From CAYMAZ01 sp964526285 (GTDB lineage: Bacteria; Bacteroidota; Bacteroidia; Bacteroidales; DTU049), in contig CAZGIW010000004.1 of the NCBI GenBank assembly GCA_964526285.1, forward strand, positions 33,350 through 97,349: a stretch of 64,000 nt of DNA, read 5' to 3'. A program made the translations under genes and the position numbers. A model generated the notes under the pieces. The model was not told where the DNA came from. It was given only the letters and a program-made list of their open reading frames with translations, and did not search any database. This document shows, one piece after another, positions 28,015 to 35,261 of this stretch; position 1 is the first letter of the stretch; each line of letters starts with the position of its first letter.

Positions 28015-29167
28015 AAAAAGTATTCTTGTTTTTGGTGGTGGGGAGCTTCAAAAATCTCTCATTATTCAGTGCAAAAAAAATAATCTAAACACCATTGTTG
28101 TTGATCCTAACCCCGATGCAGTTTGCAAAAATCTGGCAGATATCTTTGAGGTCGTTAATGCTAATGATTTTCATGAAACATGTAAAGTTGTTGATAAGCA
28201 TAAAATTGAAGCAATAATTACCAGTTCAACTGATAAACCATTGAAGATGATGTCTGTTGTTGCAAGAAAATATGGGTTCCCTTTTATTTCAGAATCAACA
28301 GCATCTTTTGCTACCAACAAATGGCTAATGAAGGATGTGTTTTTGAAAGCAGGAATATTGTGCGCTAAAGGTTATGAATTTTCTGCAATTAGCCATTTGA
28401 AAGAGTTTCCAGTAGTTGTCAAGCCAGTAGATAGTTCAGGCAGCAGGGGTGTAAGGATTTGTGAGAGTAAAGAAGATGCTTTAAAAGCACTTCAAGAAAT
28501 TAATATTTTTTCAAAACATCAATATGCTATTGCTGAAGAATTTATTAGTGGGCATGAGTTTAGTGTTGAAGCTCTTCATTTTAATGGAGAAAGCCATGTA
28601 GTTCAAATCACAGAGAAAACAGTTACTCCGTTTCCCCATTTTGTTGAAACTTCTCATATGCAACCAGCATCATTAGACGATTCAGTAAAAGAGGAAATAA
28701 TGAAATTAACATCCAAAATTGCTTCTGTATTTGGTTTTGAAAATTGTGCATCTCATAATGAATTTAAAGTCAATAAGAATGGAATTTATGCAATTGAGGT
28801 CAGTCCCCGGCTTGGAGGTGACAGAATAAGCTCTCATCTTGTTCCTTTGTCAACAGGCATAAATATGGAGCAATGTCTGATTGAAATTGCATTAGGTCAA
28901 ATTCCAAAGATAAAAAAGAAAAATAATCATGCTGCAGGAATATTTTTCTTTATTTTTGATGATGAATTTTTTCCGGAGGTTCATGTGAATAATATTGAAG
29001 GACTTGATAACATCGAAGAAGTTTTTGTTCCTTTTCATGCAGGTCAGAAAGTACCTGAAATTAAGTCAAGCCATGATCGTTATGGATATTTTATTATTGA
29101 AGAGGAAAACAGGGAAGAATTGATTAAATATAAAAACTATGTTTTAGATTTGCTTTTCAAAAATTAG
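28007..29167 (+). CDS. ATP-grasp ligase in the amino-sugar cluster
   Basis: 386 residues from the ATG at 28007 (a GTG at 27992 is less likely; the ATG overlaps the legC stop). The N-terminal part is a PurK/carbamoyl-phosphate-synthetase-like preATP-grasp domain (SILVFGGGELQKSLI). The central ATP-grasp fold shows VVKPVDSSGSRGV for nucleotide binding, AEEFISGHEFSVE, and the metal-binding AIEVSPRLGGDRISSH near the end. Enzymes of this shape join a carboxylate to an amine or other nucleophile through an acyl-phosphate. Between an aminotransferase and an acyltransferase, a plausible job is attaching an amino acid or other acid to the new amino group of the sugar; that is inference. Confidence 0.82.
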   Translation: MDKKSILVFGGGELQKSLIIQCKKNNLNTIVVDPNPDAVCKNLADIFEVVNANDFHETCKVVDKHKIEAIITSSTDKPLKMMSVVARKYGFPFISESTASFATNKWLMKDVFLKAGILCAKGYEFSAISHLKEFPVVVKPVDSSGSRGVRICESKEDALKALQEINIFSKHQYAIAEEFISGHEFSVEALHFNGESHVVQITEKTVTPFPHFVETSHMQPASLDDSVKEEIMKLTSKIASVFGFENCASHNEFKVNKNGIYAIEVSPRLGGDRISSHLVPLSTGINMEQCLIEIALGQIPKIKKKNNHAAGIFFFIFDDEFFPEVHVNNIEGLDNIEEVFVPFHAGQKVPEIKSSHDRYGYFIIEEENREELIKYKNYVLDLLFKN

Positions 29168-29172
29168 TAATT

Positions 29173-29817
29173 ATGAATAAACAAAGATTAGCTATAATTG
29201 GAGCTGGTGATATGGCAAGGCAGATTGCACATTATGTGGCAAATGATAAAAGGTATGAGGTTATAGGCTTTGTTGATGATTATACTCCTGTCAATTCACC
29301 GGTTGGAAAATACTCAGTATTATCAAAACTGGATTCCGCTGAGACAAATTTTAAAAAGGGGCTTTTTGATTTGCTTATTGTTGCAGTTGGGTATTCTCGA
29401 ATGAATTATCGTAAACTAGTTTTTGATATGTTTGATGGTATAATCCCTTTTGCAACATTTGTGCATTCTTCTTGTTTTATTGATTCTTCTGTAAATCTAA
29501 GTAGAGGCGTTATCGTTTTTCCTGGTTGTGTCATTGATTCTAATGTTACTCTTGGAAAAAATGTTTTTGTTCATTGTGGTAGTGTGATATCGCACGATTC
29601 GAAAGTTGGTAGTCACACATATGTATCTCCCTCTGTTAGTATTGCTGGCAACTGTGTGATTGGAGAGTCATGTATTTTAGGGATTTCCACAACAATAATT
29701 GACAGAATTTCCATTTGTGAGAGTGTTAGGACGGGTGGTGGAACAGTTGTGATTAATAACATAAATGAAGCAGGGACATATGTCGGTGTTCCTGCAAGAA
29801 AAATTAATGATAAGTAA
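29173..29817 (+). CDS. PglD/NeuD-type sugar acyltransferase
   Basis: 214 residues. The N-terminal half is a Rossmann-like sugar-binding domain (LAIIGAGDMARQIAHYV at 6-22); the C-terminal half is a left-handed beta-helix with hexapeptide repeats, and the catalytic His is probably His141 in VISHDSKVG. PglD and LegH N-acetylate 4-amino sugars on a nucleotide carrier, which matches the preceding dehydratase and aminotransferase. The gene lies 5 bp after the ATP-grasp gene and overlaps the next by 11 bp. Confidence 0.87.
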   Translation: MNKQRLAIIGAGDMARQIAHYVANDKRYEVIGFVDDYTPVNSPVGKYSVLSKLDSAETNFKKGLFDLLIVAVGYSRMNYRKLVFDMFDGIIPFATFVHSSCFIDSSVNLSRGVIVFPGCVIDSNVTLGKNVFVHCGSVISHDSKVGSHTYVSPSVSIAGNCVIGESCILGISTTIIDRISICESVRTGGGTVVINNINEAGTYVGVPARKINDK

Positions 29818-30874
29818 AAAACTGATGAAAAAAAACCAAATATCACCTTCAATTAGTATTCTTGATGCTTTGAGACTCATGGATGAAATTAATAAAAAAT
29901 TGTTGTTTGTAGTTGAAAAAAACGACAAGTTTATTGGTGTAATTAGCCTTGGTGACATTCAGAGAGCAATTATAAAGGAAATTTCACTTGAAACTCCAGT
30001 GAAGAATATTATGAGGGATATAATTACAATTGCAAAAGACTGTCAGTCAACAGATGAGATAAGGCAAATGATGCTTGAAAAAAGAACTGAGGCGATGCCT
30101 GTTATAAATTCTGACGGTAAGCTGGTAAAAGTTTTTTATTGGGAGGATTTTTTTTCATCTGGTTCATTTCAGGAAATTAAATCAATTAACCTGCCTGTTG
30201 TTATAATGGCAGGAGGGGTTGGGAGCAGGCTTAAGCCATTAACCAATGTAATTCCTAAGCCACTGATCCCTATTAATGAAAAAACAATAATTGAAGAAAT
30301 TATTGATAGTTTTCTCAAATATTCATGTTCAAATTTTTTTATTACTGTTAACTATAGGTATGAAATTTTGAAATACTATATTGATAATAACGTAATAAAA
30401 AACAATATAGATGTTAGCTATATTAGAGAGGAAAAGCCATTGGGCACAGCAGGCAGCTTAAGACTTTTGAGAGATAAGATTAAGACTACTTTTTTTGTTT
30501 CCAATTGTGATATTCTTATAGATCAGGATTATTCTGAAATATTGGATTATCACAAAGATAACAAGAATGTTCTAACAGTTGTTGCTGCCATGAAAAACTA
30601 CTCAATCCCATACGGAACACTTGAAACCGGCAAAGACGGGTTGTTGACTAAAATTACCGAAAAGCCCGAAATAACGTTTAAAATTAACACAGGGTTTTAT
30701 ATACTTGAGCCAGAGTTAATGGATATTATTCCAGATGACAAAGTTTTTCATATAACAGATCTAATAAAAACACTCAAAGAAAATAACAAAAGGGTTGGTG
30801 TTTTTCCTGTAACTGAGAAAAGCTGGCGAGATATTGGTGATTGGTCTGAATACCTTAAGTTACTTAATAGATAA
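29807..30874 (+). CDS. CBS-domain sugar nucleotidyltransferase (PtmE-like)
   Basis: 355 residues from the ATG at 29807, which overlaps the preceding stop; an upstream start at 29765 is unlikely. Two CBS domains (about 10-60 and 70-115) are followed by a nucleotidyltransferase domain with AGGVGSRLKPLT at 135-146 and Lys151 in PKPLIPI. The arrangement matches Campylobacter PtmE, which makes GDP-glucosamine for the GDP-based legionaminic acid route. This is the best hint that the pathway here starts from a GDP-linked amino sugar. CBS domains suggest control by adenine nucleotides. Translationally coupled to its neighbours. Confidence 0.85.
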   Translation: MISKKLMKKNQISPSISILDALRLMDEINKKLLFVVEKNDKFIGVISLGDIQRAIIKEISLETPVKNIMRDIITIAKDCQSTDEIRQMMLEKRTEAMPVINSDGKLVKVFYWEDFFSSGSFQEIKSINLPVVIMAGGVGSRLKPLTNVIPKPLIPINEKTIIEEIIDSFLKYSCSNFFITVNYRYEILKYYIDNNVIKNNIDVSYIREEKPLGTAGSLRLLRDKIKTTFFVSNCDILIDQDYSEILDYHKDNKNVLTVVAAMKNYSIPYGTLETGKDGLLTKITEKPEITFKINTGFYILEPELMDIIPDDKVFHITDLIKTLKENNKRVGVFPVTEKSWRDIGDWSEYLKLLNR

Positions 30875-30875
30875 A

Positions 30876-32009
30876 ATGAGAATTGTTATACTTACTCCAA
30901 TTCCGCTTTGGCATCCGGGCACTTCGGAGCTTATGAAAAGATTGGAAAATGCTAATTTTTCGGTCATTGCATTTGATATTTGGAGTTTACAGACATGTGA
31001 TGGACAAGGGAAAATTAATGATTTAAGGTCAATAAAATCTGGAAACATTTTTGGCAAGTTACTAAATAGGCTTTGTCGAAAAAAAATCATTTTAAAATTA
31101 ATTAATAATCATGATATATTGGATATACATTGGTGTGATCCTAATTATATTCGATATTTTTCAATACTCAGAAAAAAGGAAGTAAAAATTATTTCTACAG
31201 TTTTTGGATCAGATTTTTATAGAGTTAACGAACAAAAATTAAGTAAACTTGGAGTTTTGTTTTCTGAATCAGACAGAGTTATGATAGGTGCAAATATGAA
31301 AGAAGATGTTATTTCTGTTTTCCCCGAAATTGAAAATAAAATTGTGTATAATCAGTATGGTTCGGAAAGGCTGGATGTTATTGTTAAGCTTATGGGACAA
31401 TCTGTTGATGATATGCGTTCCAAATGGGGTATTGAAAAAAATGATGTGGTTGTTTCTTTAGGATATAATGCAAAAAAGGAACAACAGCACATTGTTTTGC
31501 TTGATGTTTTAAATGAATTGCCTGAGAATATTTTGAATAATATAGTCGTTATTTTGCCTCTTACATACGGGAGTGAAGAGCAACCTGAATATTTCAAATA
31601 TATTTTATCGAAAAGTAAAAACTGTAATGTGAGAAAAATGATAATTCTTGATGAAAAATTATCAGATAATGAATTAGCTGAGAGTAAACTTGTTTCAGAT
31701 ATTACGATCAATATTCAAACTACTGATGCCCTCTCAAGTTCAGTGAAAGAGTCCTTTGCAGCTGGCAATACAGTTATAGTTGGAAAGTGGTTGCCCTATA
31801 ATGTTTACAACGAAATTGGGCTTTATTTTTATAGTTCTGAGATTGTGGAGTTGAAGGAAGTGTTGTTGATTGCAATTAAAAATCTTGATGCTGATAAAGA
31901 AAGGTGCAAGTTAAATACAGAAAAAATTATGACATTTGCATCATGGGCGTCTGTTATGCCCCTGTTTATTAACACATATAATGAGATTGCAGGTGAGTGG
32001 AATAGATAA
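30876..32009 (+). CDS. Glycosyltransferase, GT4/GT56-like
   Basis: 377 residues from the ATG at 30876, one base after the previous stop. The N-terminal half has a DIHWCDPNYIRYF stretch and FGSDFYR, as in GT-B enzymes. The C-terminal half contains VSLGYNAKKEQQH and VVILPLTYGSEEQPEY, reminiscent of the Fuc4NAc-transferase (WecF, GT56) type, and a donor-site-like Glu in SSSVKESFAAG. If the GT56 likeness holds, its donor could be the 4-amino-4,6-dideoxy sugar made by the preceding genes. The family assignment is moderate, the substrate an inference. Confidence 0.72.
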   Translation: MRIVILTPIPLWHPGTSELMKRLENANFSVIAFDIWSLQTCDGQGKINDLRSIKSGNIFGKLLNRLCRKKIILKLINNHDILDIHWCDPNYIRYFSILRKKEVKIISTVFGSDFYRVNEQKLSKLGVLFSESDRVMIGANMKEDVISVFPEIENKIVYNQYGSERLDVIVKLMGQSVDDMRSKWGIEKNDVVVSLGYNAKKEQQHIVLLDVLNELPENILNNIVVILPLTYGSEEQPEYFKYILSKSKNCNVRKMIILDEKLSDNELAESKLVSDITINIQTTDALSSSVKESFAAGNTVIVGKWLPYNVYNEIGLYFYSSEIVELKEVLLIAIKNLDADKERCKLNTEKIMTFASWASVMPLFINTYNEIAGEWNR

Positions 32010-32928
32010 CAGCATAACATTAGGTGTAGGTGAGATATCATTTGATTCAACCCTGGGTTGCTATTATCAGAATATTGCACCCGCAATAATACACATTAAT
32101 AACAAGAAATTTGCCTCACTTGATGAACATGGCATACCATATTATATTTCTGGCAATGAAAAAAAATATTCAATTGTTCTTGTTATTCAATATGGACAGA
32201 TGTGTTTTGATTTAATGAAAAAAGGGATTGACGAAGAGAATAATTTTAAAAAATTATTGAAGTGTGTTGAATGGTTAGACTCAAAATCTGAATTTTTTAT
32301 TGGAACAAAGATTTGGAGAAGCGAAAGTAATGACCAATATCAACTTGACGATGGTTGGGTATCAGGAATGTATCAGGGGCAGGCACTTTCACTATATCTG
32401 AGAGCATATCAACTGTTAGAAAAACCCGAGTATCTTAATTCTGCCGAACTTATATTCAAATCTTTTTTTATTACTTATGAACAGGGTGGCTTTGTTAGAA
32501 AGGATAATTTTGGCAATCTTTGGTTTGAAGAATATCCAGGTAAGGAGCCATCATTTGTATTAAATGGGTTTATATATGCAATGTTTGGTATTCTGGATTT
32601 TTACAGAGTTACCAAAAACCCTCAGGCACTTGCTGTTTGGGAAGATTGTGTCAATACACTTGAAAAAAATCTTCATAAATATGATGTCTGGTACTGGTCT
32701 CTTTATGATCAACTAAAGAAGGAACTGGTAAGTTATTATTATATGAAAAATGTGCACATTCCTTTAATGGAGATAATGTATTTATTAACAAACAAGGAGA
32801 TTTTCAATAAATTTGCAAAAAAGTGGAAAAAAAGTTTGAATAACAGGTTTCATAAAATTGTTGTTCAGATTATGTACAGAATCAGACCCAGACTGCTCAA
32901 AATTAAATCAAATGCAAAGTGTAAATGA
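31981..32928 (+). CDS. D-glucuronyl C5-epimerase C-terminal-domain protein
   Basis: 315 residues from the ATG at 31981, overlapping the previous gene by 29 bp; a GTG at 31993 is an alternative. It resembles the catalytic (alpha/alpha)-barrel domain of heparan glucuronyl C5-epimerase: SGMYQGQALSLYLRAY at 128-143 (the GMGQGQAIS-like motif), EEYP at 183-186, VLNGFIYA at 193-200, and YWSLYD at 238-243. The animal enzyme turns GlcA into IdoA within a polymer. No signal peptide is evident, unlike a periplasmic alginate-type epimerase. It may act on a lipid-linked repeat unit in the cytoplasm or on another uronate. Confidence 0.8.
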   Translation: MRLQVSGIDNSITLGVGEISFDSTLGCYYQNIAPAIIHINNKKFASLDEHGIPYYISGNEKKYSIVLVIQYGQMCFDLMKKGIDEENNFKKLLKCVEWLDSKSEFFIGTKIWRSESNDQYQLDDGWVSGMYQGQALSLYLRAYQLLEKPEYLNSAELIFKSFFITYEQGGFVRKDNFGNLWFEEYPGKEPSFVLNGFIYAMFGILDFYRVTKNPQALAVWEDCVNTLEKNLHKYDVWYWSLYDQLKKELVSYYYMKNVHIPLMEIMYLLTNKEIFNKFAKKWKKSLNNRFHKIVVQIMYRIRPRLLKIKSNAKCK

Positions 32929-33793
32929 ATTTCTTAAAGAAAAAATTGACAGAGAAGCATTGATGTATTTCCGCGACATTAATGACTTTCCGCAGGCTAT
33001 ATATAAAAAAATACTTGAAAAATGGGGAGATGACACTAAATTTAATGAAAAACACCGATTTGATTTGCTGGAATTACTAATAGCAGATGTAAAATCTAAA
33101 AAGATTCTTGATATGGCAGCTGGTTGCGGCAGTTTTGTTATTCAGGGATTGAAAAACGGCTATAACACCTATGGTGTAGAACCAGAAGTCTGGAAACATG
33201 CATTAATTGATCTTAAGTTTAGTGAAAATAGTTATCCAGAACAATGGAGGTCAAGAGTCGTAAGGGGAGTTGGTGAAAAGTTGCCATTTGAAAGTGAAAC
33301 ATTTGATGTTTTTGATAGCTGGCAAACTATTGAGCATGTTCAGGATGAAAAAGCATGTCTAGAAGAGTTGTTCAGAGTGCTCAAAAAAGGAGGGAAAGGT
33401 ATTCTAAGAGGTCCCGACTACATATGTTTCTTTGAAGGACATTACAGGATGTTTTGGTTGCCCTTGCTTAATCCAAAATCAAAACTTGCAAAATTATATG
33501 TGAAATTCAGAGGCCGACCACTTGAAGGACTACAGACTTTTCATGCTGTTAATCCTTTTAAAACCAGAAAGTTTGCCAAAAAAGCAGGGTTTAAAATTAT
33601 TGATATTAAACGACTGCAAATATATAATGGTGCCAAAAGAAGATTCCCCTTTTTAAAAATGAAGATGTTTTTCCCTTTATTAGTTTCGATTTATGCTATA
33701 TGGGACTTCTTGCTTTTTTTTCGGTATTTTGGTAGAGGTGAAGCTACAATAAGCTATTTATTGATAAAGCCTGATGAAAATGGGAAAAATTAA
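32912..33793 (+). CDS. Class I SAM-dependent methyltransferase
   Basis: 293 residues from the ATG at 32912, overlapping the epimerase stop by 17 bp. The SAM-binding motif I is ILDMAAGCGSF, the acidic end of beta-2 is in YGVEPE, and EKLPFESETFDVFDSWQTIEHV is the usual Methyltransf_11 segment. Substrate unknown; the location suggests methylation of a sugar hydroxyl or of the polymer end. The C-terminal 60 residues include a hydrophobic stretch (FFPLLVSIYAIWDFLLFF) that could associate with the membrane. Confidence 0.85.
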   Translation: MQSVNEFLKEKIDREALMYFRDINDFPQAIYKKILEKWGDDTKFNEKHRFDLLELLIADVKSKKILDMAAGCGSFVIQGLKNGYNTYGVEPEVWKHALIDLKFSENSYPEQWRSRVVRGVGEKLPFESETFDVFDSWQTIEHVQDEKACLEELFRVLKKGGKGILRGPDYICFFEGHYRMFWLPLLNPKSKLAKLYVKFRGRPLEGLQTFHAVNPFKTRKFAKKAGFKIIDIKRLQIYNGAKRRFPFLKMKMFFPLLVSIYAIWDFLLFFRYFGRGEATISYLLIKPDENGKN

Positions 33794-35258
33794 GGGTTTT
33801 ATAGGTGAAACTATTGTCTATGGTTTTGGGAGTATTTTCTCAAGACTATTTGCTATGTTCCTTATTCCTTTGTATGCACAGTATCTAGGAAAAATTGATT
33901 ATTCAAACCTGATAATGCTTCAGGCTATTTTCAGTCTGCTTACTTTTTTCCTTGCTTTAAATTCAGGTGTTTTCTTTTATTATTATGAATATGAAAAAGA
34001 AAAATACAGAAAGATTGTTTTTACAACATGGTTTTATTATCAGCTAATTGCAGCATTTGTCATTGTAATACTCCTCGTCTTTCTGTCTCCATCCCTTGTC
34101 AAATTCTTTATTGTAACACCAGAAAATAAGCATCAGATTCAAACAGGATTGATGTTGATAGGGGTTTTGCTGTTTCCATATATTTTTAATATTACAAACA
34201 TCAATTTTTTCAGAATTGAAAGAAAACCCAAAAAAGCAATTGTCATTGTTGCCATGGAGGCAGCAATTACATTAGGGTTGGTTTATCTTGCGCTTGCTGT
34301 ATTTCAAAAAGGCCTGGTGTGGGTTCTCGTGTCTCAGATTACTGCCCGTGTTGCTGTGTGCATTGTTTTTTTTAATTATGCAAAACTGTATATCAGAATT
34401 AAATTTTTTTCAAAAAAACTTTTAAAAAAAATAGTTGTTTATACATGGCCTTTTATTGTTGCAAGTATTGCATCCTGGGTTATTATTAGCTTTGATAAAT
34501 TCATCGGAGCACAAATGCTAGTTGATAAAACCGACGTAGCCCTGCTTACTCTTGCGATGCAGTTGGTATTGCCAATTGCAATTCTTGAAGACATGATTAG
34601 GATGGCAATTGGTCCTTTTGTGATGTCTATCAGGAAACAAACCGATGCACAGGAAAGTTACCAGAAAATTTTTGAATTATCAGTTTTTACTTCCATTATA
34701 GTTGTTATCGGGATTTTGGTAATTTCTCCTTTTTTGGTTCTACTGCTCACAGATGAATCATACATCGGGGTCTTAAAAGTAATACCCCTGATGGGAATTG
34801 CAAATATTCTACTTTTGGCATCAAATCAGTTTTGTATAAGTTTCAGCCTTGTGAAGAAAAATGTCTTTATTCTTGCAGGTCTTCTCATTGCAAGTTGTAT
34901 AAATATTGCAGGAAATATGCTGTTTATGAAAGAGTTTGGATTTGTTGTGGCCGGAGTTTCACAGATTGTTGGTTATTTATGCATGGCAATATTCCTGTTT
35001 TATACAGGCAGGAAGTATGCATTTCAAAGGATTAAAGTTGTGAATTCTATTGTGTTGACAATATTTGTAATTGCATACGTTATATATATTTATTATTACA
35101 TTGATGCAATCTCCTCTGGAGAAAATAAAATGTTTATATTTTTTGGCGTTTTAGTCATGTCCTTATGTGCTTTGACATATTTTTTTCAACAAAAAATTAC
35201 TCCAAAAATGCTATACAATCAAATACTGCTATTAACAAAAAAGAAAAGGAATTATTAA
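33774..35258 (+). CDS. wzx: Wzx-like polysaccharide flippase
   Basis: 494 residues with about 13-14 membrane segments and the MATE/MVF-type opening (FIGETIVYGFGSIFSRLFAM) of lipid-linked oligosaccharide flippases. Expected to move the undecaprenyl-linked repeat unit across the inner membrane. It overlaps the methyltransferase gene by 20 bp; ATGs at 33774 and 33780 are both possible. The only clear flippase in the cluster. Confidence 0.88.
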   Translation: MKMGKIKGFIGETIVYGFGSIFSRLFAMFLIPLYAQYLGKIDYSNLIMLQAIFSLLTFFLALNSGVFFYYYEYEKEKYRKIVFTTWFYYQLIAAFVIVILLVFLSPSLVKFFIVTPENKHQIQTGLMLIGVLLFPYIFNITNINFFRIERKPKKAIVIVAMEAAITLGLVYLALAVFQKGLVWVLVSQITARVAVCIVFFNYAKLYIRIKFFSKKLLKKIVVYTWPFIVASIASWVIISFDKFIGAQMLVDKTDVALLTLAMQLVLPIAILEDMIRMAIGPFVMSIRKQTDAQESYQKIFELSVFTSIIVVIGILVISPFLVLLLTDESYIGVLKVIPLMGIANILLLASNQFCISFSLVKKNVFILAGLLIASCINIAGNMLFMKEFGFVVAGVSQIVGYLCMAIFLFYTGRKYAFQRIKVVNSIVLTIFVIAYVIYIYYYIDAISSGENKMFIFFGVLVMSLCALTYFFQQKITPKMLYNQILLLTKKKRNY

Positions 35259-35261
35259 TCA

